A DNA stretch of 64,000 bases. Origin: Knoellia aerolata DSM 18566. Lineage in GTDB: Bacteria; Actinomycetota; Actinomycetes; Actinomycetales; Dermatophilaceae. Position 1 is the first letter of the stretch. Each line of letters opens with the position of its first letter. Where the stretch lies: assembly GCF_000768695.1 (NCBI RefSeq), contig NZ_AVPL01000014.1, positions 1 to 64,000 on the forward strand, in the 5' to 3' direction. Shown piece after piece: positions 7,973 to 14,668 of this stretch. The position numbers and the translations under genes are program-made. Under the pieces are notes generated by a model. That model searched no databases and was not told the origin of the DNA. It worked only from the letters and a program-made list of their open reading frames with translations.

Positions 7973-10396
7973 TCAGCGGCCCGTCGGGGCAGGCGCCTTG
8001 GAGGCCCGTTGCGTGTGCGCCTGGGCACTGTCTGCCTGTGGTCCTGACGGAAGACGGAGCCGCTTGAGCATTAGTGCGTTCACGGCGACGATGACGCTTG
8101 ATCCGGACATCGAGAGCGCCGCGACCTCGGGACGAAGGACCAGCCCCAGGGACGGTTCGAAGACACCGGCGGCGATAGGCAGTGCGATGACGTTGTAGCC
8201 GACGGCCCACCCGAGGTTCTGACGCATCTTTCGCAGCGTTCCCCGACCAACGCGCAGGGCGATGGGAACGTCGAGGGGGTCCGAGCGCATGAGTACAAGG
8301 TCTGCTGTTTCGATCGCGACGTCAGTGCCTGCGCCGATCGCGATGCCCAGGTCTGCCTGGGCCAGGGCGGGAGCGTCGTTCACGCCGTCGCCGACCATGG
8401 CCACCTTCTTGCCTGCGGCTTGCAGTTCGGCGACCTTTGCGGCCTTGTCACCGGGGAGGACCTCGGCGATCACGGTGTCGATTCCGAGTTGCCCGGCGAT
8501 GCGGTCGGCGGTGGCTTGGTTGTCGCCGCTGAGCATGACGACTTCGGCGCCGAGTTCGTGGAGTTCCCGGATGGCCTGCTCGGAAGTTTCTCGGACTGCG
8601 TCTGCGAGCGCGATGACTCCCGCGCCTCGTCCGTCCACGCCGATGAGGACGGCGGTGCGACCGCTGGCGGCGAGTTCATCTCGGCGAGCCAGCCATGGTC
8701 CGACGTCGATTCCTTGTTGGGCCATGAGTTTGCGGTTGCCGACGACGACGCGGTGGCCGTCCACGTCGGCCACGGCGCCGTGACCTGGAACGTTCTGGAA
8801 GTCAGACGTGGCTGCCCGAGCAACGCCTTGGTCGTCAGCATGCGCGACGATGGCGCTCGCAAGCGGGTGCTCCGATTCACGTTCCACCGCACTGACCAAG
8901 CGCAGGAGTTCGGTCTCGGTCAGGAAGTTGTCAGTCAGAACGTCGGTGACTTCGGGCTCGCCCTTGGTCAGGGTGCCCGTCTTGTCGAGCACAACAGTGT
9001 CGATGTGGGCAGCGGACTCCAGAGCGGTGGCGTTCTTGAACAGGACGCCTCGACGGGCACCAAGACCCGTGCCGACCATGATCGCGGTGGGCGTGGCCAG
9101 ACCGAGGGCGTCGGGGCAGGTGATGACGACCACCGTGATCGCGAACAGCAGTGCCACTTGGACGCTGGCGCCGACGGCCAGCCACACGAGGAAGGTGCCG
9201 ACCCCGCCGATGAGTGCAACGAGAACGAGCCAGAACGCGGCACGGTCAGCAAGGCGCTGCCCCGGGGCCTTGGAGTTCTGGGCTTCCTGGACCAGGCGGA
9301 CGATTTGTGCGAGCGCGGTGTCGGATCCGACCTTGGTGGCGCGGACTCGCAGGACTCCTGTCGTGTTGATCGAGGCGCCGATGACCTCGGAGCCGGAGGA
9401 CTTGCCCACGGGCATGCTTTCGCCGGTCACCATGGACTCGTCGACCTCGGACATCCCGTCTTCGACGGTTCCGTCGACGGGCACCTTGCCACCGGGGCGG
9501 ATCAGCACGAGGTCGTCCACCATTACCTCTGCCGTGGGGATCTCGACCTCTTGGCCGTCGCGAATGACGGTGGCCTTCGGTGGGGCCAGGTCCATGAGGG
9601 CGCGGATGGCGTCGTTCGCTCCGCCGCGGGCCCGCATCTCGAACCAGTGTCCGAGCAACACGAAGGTGGTCAGCATTGCGGCGGCCTCGTAGAAGACTTC
9701 GCCGCCACCAGTGAGGGTGATTCCAACGCTGTAGAGCCATCCGGCTCCGACTGCGACGGCCACGAGCACCATCATGTCCAGCGTTCGGTTGCGAAGCGCT
9801 CGCCATGCTCCGTCGAAGAAGATCCACGCGGAGTAGAACACGACCGGGAGGCTCAGCAGGAGGGCGAACACGTCGTCGCGAAGCCCGAACGGGGTGGGGG
9901 CGGTGAAGCCGAGCATGTCTCTGCCCATGGGTGACCAGAGGGTGATACCGGCGGTGAGGACCAGCGCGACGAGGAAGCGGTTGCGCATGTCGCGCGCCAT
10001 GTCTGCCATGGACATGCCTGCGTGGCCGCCGTGTCCCATCATCTCGTGCGGCGAGTGAGCGCCGTGGTCCATCACGTCGCGTTGGGTGTGCGCTTGGTGT
10101 CCCGCGTGTCCTCCGTCGTGAACAGAGGCAGCCCCTTCAGCCGCGGGCTCACTCATTGGCTCGCAGACGTGCTGGGGAACTGACTGGCCCGAGCAGTGGT
10201 AGCCGCAGTCGCGAACCCAGCCGGTCAGTTCCGCCACCGTCGTCGAATGTGGGTCGTAGGTGACGGTCGCGGTCTGGTTCGCCGCGTTGGCTTCGACGGC
10301 CTCGACGCCCGGCCGACGCGTCAACGTGGCCTCGATGGCTCGGGCGGAGGTGGCCCAGTGCAGGCCTCCCAGTTGCAGAACGGTCTTCTGGCTCAT
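7973..10396 (-). CDS. CopB-like heavy-metal P-type ATPase with CPD motif
   Basis: This 807-residue P1B-type ATPase should pump copper out of the cytoplasm using ATP. Residues 8-70 form a heavy-metal-associated fold in which the usual CxxC is missing (LHWATSARA). Residues 92-130 are rich in His and Met (HDGGHAGHQAH, MMGHGGHAGM). TGES is at 324-327, the phosphorylated Asp471 is in DKTGT, and GDGVNDAPALAQ follows later. The membrane metal site reads Cys427-Pro-Asp429 instead of CPC or CPH. The nucleotides confirm Asp. I chose the ATG at 10,396; an in-frame start lies 45 bases upstream. A CsoR-type dyad precedes it. Confidence 0.9.
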   Translation of the reverse strand: MSQKTVLQLGGLHWATSARAIEATLTRRPGVEAVEANAANQTATVTYDPHSTTVAELTGWVRDCGYHCSGQSVPQHVCEPMSEPAAEGAASVHDGGHAGHQAHTQRDVMDHGAHSPHEMMGHGGHAGMSMADMARDMRNRFLVALVLTAGITLWSPMGRDMLGFTAPTPFGLRDDVFALLLSLPVVFYSAWIFFDGAWRALRNRTLDMMVLVAVAVGAGWLYSVGITLTGGGEVFYEAAAMLTTFVLLGHWFEMRARGGANDAIRALMDLAPPKATVIRDGQEVEIPTAEVMVDDLVLIRPGGKVPVDGTVEDGMSEVDESMVTGESMPVGKSSGSEVIGASINTTGVLRVRATKVGSDTALAQIVRLVQEAQNSKAPGQRLADRAAFWLVLVALIGGVGTFLVWLAVGASVQVALLFAITVVVITCPDALGLATPTAIMVGTGLGARRGVLFKNATALESAAHIDTVVLDKTGTLTKGEPEVTDVLTDNFLTETELLRLVSAVERESEHPLASAIVAHADDQGVARAATSDFQNVPGHGAVADVDGHRVVVGNRKLMAQQGIDVGPWLARRDELAASGRTAVLIGVDGRGAGVIALADAVRETSEQAIRELHELGAEVVMLSGDNQATADRIAGQLGIDTVIAEVLPGDKAAKVAELQAAGKKVAMVGDGVNDAPALAQADLGIAIGAGTDVAIETADLVLMRSDPLDVPIALRVGRGTLRKMRQNLGWAVGYNVIALPIAAGVFEPSLGLVLRPEVAALSMSGSSVIVAVNALMLKRLRLPSGPQADSAQAHTQRASKAPAPTGR

Positions 10397-10450
10397 GGCG
10401 CAACATCTCCGTGGGTTCGACTTGGGAACTCGCTCCGACAAGACAACTGT

Positions 10451-10467
10451 ATACCCCCATGGGGTAT
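10451..10467. promoter_or_regulatory. CsoR-type operator before the CPD ATPase
   Basis: ATACCCC and GGGGTAT are perfect 7-base inverted arms around CAT, the pattern bound by copper sensor CsoR. It lies 55 bases upstream of the ATPase start and just after the stop of the preceding small gene, so the ATPase can be expressed from its own copper-controlled promoter. Confidence 0.75.
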
Positions 10468-10471
10468 TCCG

Positions 10472-10759
10472 TCAGTGCCGGTGCCCAGGCATGAAAAGCA
10501 TCATGGCGGCCATCATCGCCACGCACAGGAGCGCGTATGCGATGGCGCCAGCACCCACGACACCGGTCGCGACGAGTGCAACCACGACGAACACCATGGG
10601 AATGCAACAGGCCAGCATCATCAGCGCATGACCGCCTGAGTGACGGCTCTGAGGAGACGCGCCAGCCTCGTCGGCGAACGGCTTCGACGTCAGATCATCG
10701 GAAGGCGCGTCCTCGTGCCAGTGAATGGGACGGTGGTCGCCATCACGCGTATCGGTCAT
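10472..10759 (-). CDS. Small two-segment membrane protein, His-tailed
   Basis: This 95-residue protein has a charged N-terminal half and two hydrophobic segments (ALMMLACCIPMVFVVVALVA and AIAYALLCVAMMAAMMLFMP), ending in GHRH. It resembles the short DUF2933-like proteins seen beside copper and mercury genes, but I cannot assign a function. The Met, Cys and His content would suit metal handling in the membrane. Its start overlaps the stop of the DUF2892 gene by four bases, so the two are translated together. The CsoR-type dyad follows directly after its stop. Confidence 0.65.
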   Translation of the reverse strand: MTDTRDGDHRPIHWHEDAPSDDLTSKPFADEAGASPQSRHSGGHALMMLACCIPMVFVVVALVATGVVGAGAIAYALLCVAMMAAMMLFMPGHRH

Positions 10760-11004
10760 TGTCTTCTCCCTTTCGTGGAGGCCGGGACGTGCCCGAGCGC
10801 CTTGTACAGAGGGCAGTGCCCCGTGGCACCTGTGACGACCAAGTCGAGCCCTGCGAGGCCAAGCAAGACCTTGAGGGCCACAGCCCCGGCGGGTCCTGGC
10901 TCTTGGAACAGCGCGATCGCGATGGCCACGGCGGCCAAACCGGCTGCAATCCGTCCGATGCGTTCAGCGGGGGTGATGTTCACGGAGAACCTTCTGTCGC
11001 CCAT
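10756..11004 (-). CDS. DUF2892 (YgaP-like) small membrane protein
   Basis: This 82-residue protein matches the DUF2892 transmembrane family: NITPAERIGRIAAGLAAVAIAI, then LLGLAGLDLVVTGATGHCPLYKALG. The G-x-C-P-L-Y ending is characteristic of the YgaP membrane part; the rhodanese domain of YgaP is absent here. Such proteins often accompany sulfur or metal stress genes, and their role is not settled. I chose the ATG at 11,004, which has GGAAG at good distance. It heads an operon with the small membrane protein and probably the CPD ATPase. A CopR-type repeat lies 66 bases upstream. Confidence 0.75.
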   Translation of the reverse strand: MGDRRFSVNITPAERIGRIAAGLAAVAIAIALFQEPGPAGAVALKVLLGLAGLDLVVTGATGHCPLYKALGHVPASTKGRRQ

Positions 11005-11069
11005 GTCAACTTCCTTCCTTCCACTTGCCACGGTGACCGCCGGAAGTTGAGGAAGCCGCGGGAAGCGGA

Positions 11070-11085
11070 TGAAGGTTCGTTGAAG
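11070..11085 (+). promoter_or_regulatory. CopR-type direct repeat, site C
   Basis: TGAAGGTTCGTTGAAG lies 66 bases upstream of the DUF2892 operon and just beyond the stop of the next minus-strand gene. It reads in the plus direction, opposite to the operon it probably serves. Confidence 0.6.
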
Positions 11086-11088
11086 GCC

Positions 11089-11469
11089 TCACGAGTGATG
11101 CTCGTTGTGCTGCCCTGTCGGTGACGGCGCCGGATCTCGCTCCTCGGCAGGCGAGCCATCGCTGATGGCGGGTCCCACGACGAGCGCAGACACGAGGAAC
11201 ATCGCCGTGAAGAGGCCCGCCGCAATGGCAGGCGCGATCCATGTGCGGAACCGTCTGTGGATGCGTCGGAGCATGGGCACAGAGAGAACCAGGCCCACAA
11301 CGTAGAGGGCGGCGTTGCCGCCTGCACCGGTGAGGAGAGCGGCGCCTGCGATGATGCCGACGTGGTGCAGGACGTGCGGGACCAGACCCAGAACCGCACC
11401 GGCCGCTGCTCCTACCGCGTCGCGCAGGGCGCCCAACCGGGTTGTCTGCCCCTGCGCCGTGTTCTGCAT
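11089..11469 (-). CDS. Hypothetical membrane protein with His-Glu tail
   Basis: This 126-residue protein has about four hydrophobic segments (AVGAAAGAVLGLVPHVLHHV, IIAGAALLTGAGGNAALYVV, then two more around a basic loop) and ends in GQHNEHHS. I do not recognise the family. Paired His residues in the first segment and at the tail, and its place among copper genes, suggest metal handling, but that is inference. It follows the SHOCT gene on the same strand with a 19-base gap, so the two are probably co-transcribed, divergently from the two-component system. Confidence 0.6.
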   Translation of the reverse strand: MQNTAQGQTTRLGALRDAVGAAAGAVLGLVPHVLHHVGIIAGAALLTGAGGNAALYVVGLVLSVPMLRRIHRRFRTWIAPAIAAGLFTAMFLVSALVVGPAISDGSPAEERDPAPSPTGQHNEHHS

Positions 11470-11488
11470 GGGTCCGTCGAGGCGGATC

Positions 11489-11740
11489 TCAGTGCGCCGA
11501 ACGCAGCATGATTTGCCGCGCTTGGTACTCGTTGGCGTCGATCTCGCCGCGCGCGAACCGCTGGTCGAGGATGCGCCTGGCCTCGTCAGACCCGGCCTTG
11601 GCCTGCCTCGACTCGGGGCGGCTGTCCCTGAACAGAGCCACGACAGCGACGACGACCAGGGCCCAGAACGCCACGGCCGTCAGGGCCATCACGAGCCAAC
11701 CGGTCCAACCCATTCCGTCGTTCCACATCATCGTCCTCAA
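11489..11740 (-). CDS. SHOCT-domain small membrane protein
   Basis: This 83-residue protein has one membrane segment (GWLVMALTAVAFWALVVVAVVALF). A C-terminal SHOCT domain follows (EARRILDQRFARGEIDANEYQAR), a short helical module common at protein ends and thought to aid oligomerisation. Proteins of this build are frequent beside actinobacterial copper genes. It is the first gene of a minus-strand pair divergent from the response regulator. CopR-type site D in the shared upstream region could serve both directions. Confidence 0.75.
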   Translation of the reverse strand: MRTMMWNDGMGWTGWLVMALTAVAFWALVVVAVVALFRDSRPESRQAKAGSDEARRILDQRFARGEIDANEYQARQIMLRSAH

Positions 11741-11800
11741 CTCCTCGATCGGATGCCTTCAATGTGGGACGGCCACACGATCTAGACGGCAGTGGTTCTG

Positions 11801-11816
11801 TGAAGGTTCGCTGAAG
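11801..11816 (+). promoter_or_regulatory. CopR-type direct repeat, site D
   Basis: TGAAGGTTCGCTGAAG lies between the divergent SHOCT gene and the response regulator, 61 bases before the regulator's start. It suggests positive autoregulation of the two-component system. Confidence 0.65.
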
Positions 11817-11876
11817 ATGCTCCGTGCCGACCCCTCTGCAAGTGGTCGACGCGAGGACGGCTGCGACCATGTGGGC

Positions 11877-12638
11877 ATGGTCCAGGAGAAGGCAGGGCGC
11901 GAGGACACTGTCGAAGGTGGGTCTAGTCGCCAGGCATCATTGCGGGGCGTACGAGCCCTCGTCGTCGAGGACGACGTGCCCATGGCGACGGTGATCGCGA
12001 ACTATCTTGAACGCGAGGGCTACGAGGTCCACAAGAGCCACGACGGGATGGACGCGGTTCAGGTTGCCCGCAGTGTCGATCCTGACGTGGTGGTCCTCGA
12101 CCTTGGCCTGCCAGGGCAGGACGGCATCGAGGTCTGTCGGTCGTTGCGCACCTTCTCCGACGCCTACGTCGTCATGTTGACGGCCCGGACGGACGAACTC
12201 GACACGCTCGTCGGCCTTTCGGTCGGAGCGGACGACTACATGACGAAACCCTTCAGCCCGCGAGTGCTCATCGCCCGGTTGCGTGCGATGCTGCGTCGGC
12301 CCCGCCCCTTGGGGGTCTCGGAGGACGGCCCTGCGTATCGCCGGTTCGGCTCCCTCGCGATCGACCCTGTCGGCCGGGACGTCTGGATCGAGGACGAGCC
12401 GGTGCCCCTGACGCGGACGGAGTTTGACGTCCTCGCTGTGCTGTCCGAACGGCCTCGGATGGCGTTCAGCCGACGTCAACTCATCGATCGGGTGTGGGGG
12501 CAGACATGGGTCGGGGACGAGCATCTCGTCGACGTTCATGTCGGCCACCTCCGCCGCAAACTTGGTGATGACGCCGGTGCCGCACGGTTTATCCGAACGG
12601 TGCGTGGGATTGGCTATCGGATGGGGACCGGCGAATGA
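11877..12638 (+). CDS. OmpR-family response regulator (CopR-like)
   Basis: This 253-residue protein has a receiver domain (acidic pair E31-D32, phospho-acceptor D75 in VVVLDLGLPG, K124 in YMTKPF). A winged-helix DNA-binding domain follows (LTRTEFDVLAVLSERPRMAFSRRQLIDRVWG). It should bind the TGAAG-N6-TGAAG repeats in this region, one of which lies before its own gene. The first 25 residues are extra to the domain, so a start further in, such as the TTG codon near 11,937, is possible. Its stop overlaps the kinase ATG. Copper as the signal is inferred from the surrounding genes and from the similarity of the repeat to known CopR sites. Confidence 0.88.
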   Translation: MVQEKAGREDTVEGGSSRQASLRGVRALVVEDDVPMATVIANYLEREGYEVHKSHDGMDAVQVARSVDPDVVVLDLGLPGQDGIEVCRSLRTFSDAYVVMLTARTDELDTLVGLSVGADDYMTKPFSPRVLIARLRAMLRRPRPLGVSEDGPAYRRFGSLAIDPVGRDVWIEDEPVPLTRTEFDVLAVLSERPRMAFSRRQLIDRVWGQTWVGDEHLVDVHVGHLRRKLGDDAGAARFIRTVRGIGYRMGTGE

Positions 12639-13765
12639 TCGCGTCCCAGCGTGCGGGGGCCGGTCCTAGGCGGGCTGGGCTGGCCCCGCGCCTGCTGGTT
12701 GCTCAGACGCTCGTGCTCGTTGCGGGCGCGGCCACGTCATGGCTGGTAGCAGCCATAGTCGGCCCGAGCATCTTTCATGATCACCTGCGTCAGGCGGGAG
12801 TGGGTCACTCGGCGTCCGAGGCCGCCCACGTGGAGGAGGCGTTCGGCTCGGCGCTGATCATCTCGGTGGGTACCGCGCTTACCGCGTCCGTGATCCTGGC
12901 TTTGGGGGTGACCGCGTTCTTCACCCGGCGAATCCAGCGTTCGACCGCTGCTGTTGCGAACTCGGCCGCCAAGATCGCCAATGGGCAGTATCAGTCCCAA
13001 GTGCCCAGCCCGGGGTTGGGTGTGGAGTTCGACCAGTTGGCAGCGACCATCAACGACTTGGCGCGGCGTCTCGGAGACGTGGAAGCCACCCGTCGGCGAC
13101 TGCTGGCCGACCTTGCACACGAGATGCGGACGCCTCTGAGCAGCATTGAGGCGCACCTGGAAGCAGTGGAGGATGGTGTTCGAAGGCTCGATGACGGGAC
13201 CTTGGACGTCCTGCATGGGAACACCGCACGGTTGCAGCGTCTCGCGGAGGACATCAGCGCCGTGGCCCGTGCGGAGGAGGACGGACGCGATCTGCGGAGA
13301 GTGCCGACCCGCGCCGCTGCGCTGGCTGACTCCGCCGCGGCCGCGGTTCGCAATGCTTACGTCTCCAAGCAGGTGACGCTGGTCGTTGACGAACGCGCCG
13401 ATGGCGTCGTCCTTGCGGACCCGGACAGGATGGCCCAGGTGCTCTCCAACCTGCTTAACAACGCCCTCCAGCACACGGGGTCCGGTGGCCATGTCCAGAT
13501 GGCGGTCCATAAACCGGACCCTCACTGGATCGAGATCACTGTCACTGACAACGGTGAGGGGATAGAAGCGGAGCATTTGCCTCACATCTTCGAACGGTTC
13601 TACCGCGCAGACCCCGCACGTAGCCGCGTTCGCGGCGGAAGTGGCATCGGCTTGACGATCAGCAAGGCGCTCGTCGAGTCCCATGGGGGCGGACTGTCGG
13701 CGACCAGCCCGGGACGGGGTCGTGGATCGATCTTCACCGTCCGGTTGCCTCTGACCCGAACATGA
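12635..13765 (+). CDS. Sensor histidine kinase (CopS-like)
   Basis: This 376-residue kinase has two membrane segments (about 19-43 and 72-97) around a short extracytoplasmic sensor loop containing FHDHLRQAGVGHS, whose His residues could bind copper. HAMP follows, then the H-box LADLAHEMRTPLSS with H162 as phospho-acceptor, the N-box NLLNNALQHT, and ATP-binding DNGEGIEAEH and GGSGIGLTIS motifs. It is coupled to the response regulator by an ATGA overlap and would phosphorylate it. The small sensor loop resembles that of copper-type kinases, but the ligand is not proven by sequence. Confidence 0.88.
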   Translation: MIASQRAGAGPRRAGLAPRLLVAQTLVLVAGAATSWLVAAIVGPSIFHDHLRQAGVGHSASEAAHVEEAFGSALIISVGTALTASVILALGVTAFFTRRIQRSTAAVANSAAKIANGQYQSQVPSPGLGVEFDQLAATINDLARRLGDVEATRRRLLADLAHEMRTPLSSIEAHLEAVEDGVRRLDDGTLDVLHGNTARLQRLAEDISAVARAEEDGRDLRRVPTRAAALADSAAAAVRNAYVSKQVTLVVDERADGVVLADPDRMAQVLSNLLNNALQHTGSGGHVQMAVHKPDPHWIEITVTDNGEGIEAEHLPHIFERFYRADPARSRVRGGSGIGLTISKALVESHGGGLSATSPGRGRGSIFTVRLPLTRT

Positions 13766-13796
13766 CCGCCGGGGGAGGCGCCATCCTCAGCACCGG

Positions 13797-13812
13797 CTTC
13801 AGCAAGCCTTCA
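13797..13812 (-). promoter_or_regulatory. CopR-type direct repeat, site E
   Basis: On the minus strand this reads TGAAGGCTTGCTGAAG. It lies between the kinase stop and the csoR promoter, about 110 bases before the CsoR-type dyad, and may link the CopR-like regulator to the csoR-copA operon. Confidence 0.5.
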
Positions 13813-13921
13813 TGAAACCTGCACTCAATGGCCCGGCGGGCCGGGAAGGCTGAGGCCCTAGTCCCACCATGAAGGTGATCGACGCGTCGGGGCGAACGCT
13901 TGGCATCGGGATCGGGAATAT

Positions 13922-13938
13922 GTACCCCACGGGGGTAT
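13922..13938. promoter_or_regulatory. CsoR-type operator before csoR
   Basis: GTACCCC-ACG-GGGGTAT is a near-perfect dyad (one arm base differs) matching the CsoR pattern and the copy at 10,451. It lies 28 bases before the csoR start and should give autoregulation of csoR-copZ-copA. Confidence 0.75.
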
Positions 13939-13965
13939 GTTGGCACTGCTGAGATGGAGGAGCCC

Positions 13966-14274
13966 ATGAGCGCCAAGAACCCCGCCCGGGTCGTTCCCGG
14001 CTACATCGACAGCAAGGACGAGCAACTACGGCGGCTGCGGCGAATCGAGGGGCAGGTGCGCGGCCTGCAGAAGATGGTCGAGTCCGACACCTACTGCATC
14101 GACATCCTCACCCAGGTGTCTGCCGCAACCAAGGCGCTTGAAGCCGTTGCGCTCGGCCTGCTCGATGACCACTTGAGGCACTGCATGTCCGACGTGGCGG
14201 ACGGCAGCGAGACCGATCGAAGCCAGAAACTCGAAGAAGCGTCGGCTGCCATCGCCCGACTCGTCCGTTCTTGA
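13966..14274 (+). CDS. csoR: Copper-sensing repressor CsoR
   Basis: This 102-residue all-helical repressor shows the Cu(I) ligands in the spacing of mycobacterial CsoR: C44, H69 and C73 (25 and 4 residues apart), with Tyr43 next to the first Cys. LRRIEGQVRGLQKMVE is the family's DNA-contact helix. Cu(I) binding releases it from its operator. The ATG at 13,966 follows GGAGGAG closely; another ATG 12 bases upstream is less well placed. It is first in the operon with the chaperone and copA, and its operator-like dyad is also found before the CPD ATPase. Confidence 0.95.
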   Translation: MSAKNPARVVPGYIDSKDEQLRRLRRIEGQVRGLQKMVESDTYCIDILTQVSAATKALEAVALGLLDDHLRHCMSDVADGSETDRSQKLEEASAAIARLVRS

Positions 14275-14301
14275 CCCACCCATCGCTCGAAGGAGATCAC
14301 C

Positions 14302-14631
14302 TTGTCCGAGAACACCGGTAAGAACCTGCCCATGGCGCAGCCCTCAGGCTGCGCCTGCTGCAGCCCTGCTTCCTCCGAAACCGCCACCACACCTACCGGG
14401 GAGAACACCATGAACACCCAGACCTTCCCAGTGACCGGCATGACCTGCGGTCACTGCGTCAACGCAGTCACCAGCGAAGTCAAGGCACTTCCCGGGGTCA
14501 GCGACGTCAACGTCCGACTCGTCCCCGACGGGCCATCCACCGTCACGGTGACCAGCACCGAACCCCTCAGCGACGAACAGGTCTCCGCAGCACTTGACGA
14601 GGCCGGGGATTACCACCTCGCTCGCTCCTAA
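14302..14631 (+). CDS. copZ: CopZ-like copper chaperone with Cys-rich N-terminus
   Basis: The C-terminal 73 residues form a heavy-metal-associated domain with the Cu(I) motif [10 protein letters not shown], the fold that hands copper to CopA. The N-terminal 36 residues add a second cysteine cluster (SGCACCSP). Two starts are plausible: TTG at 14,302, with AAGGAG 6 bases before it, gives the 109-residue long form. ATG at 14,410, with GGGGAG before it, gives a plain 73-residue CopZ. I annotate the long form because its ribosome site is strong. It stands between csoR and copA. Confidence 0.85.
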   Translation: MSENTGKNLPMAQPSGCACCSPASSETATTPTGENTMNTQTFPVTGMTCGHCVNAVTSEVKALPGVSDVNVRLVPDGPSTVTVTSTEPLSDEQVSAALDEAGDYHLARS

Positions 14632-14668
14632 TCAGAACCGCAACAGCCAGACCCGGAAGGACCGCACG

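Noticed and set aside
8420-9934. A 504-codon open frame on the plus strand
   Set aside because: It lies entirely opposite the CPD ATPase gene and has no recognisable domain.
11442-11876. N-terminal extension of the response regulator
   Set aside because: It would overlap the divergent SHOCT gene and CopR site D; receiver homology starts later.
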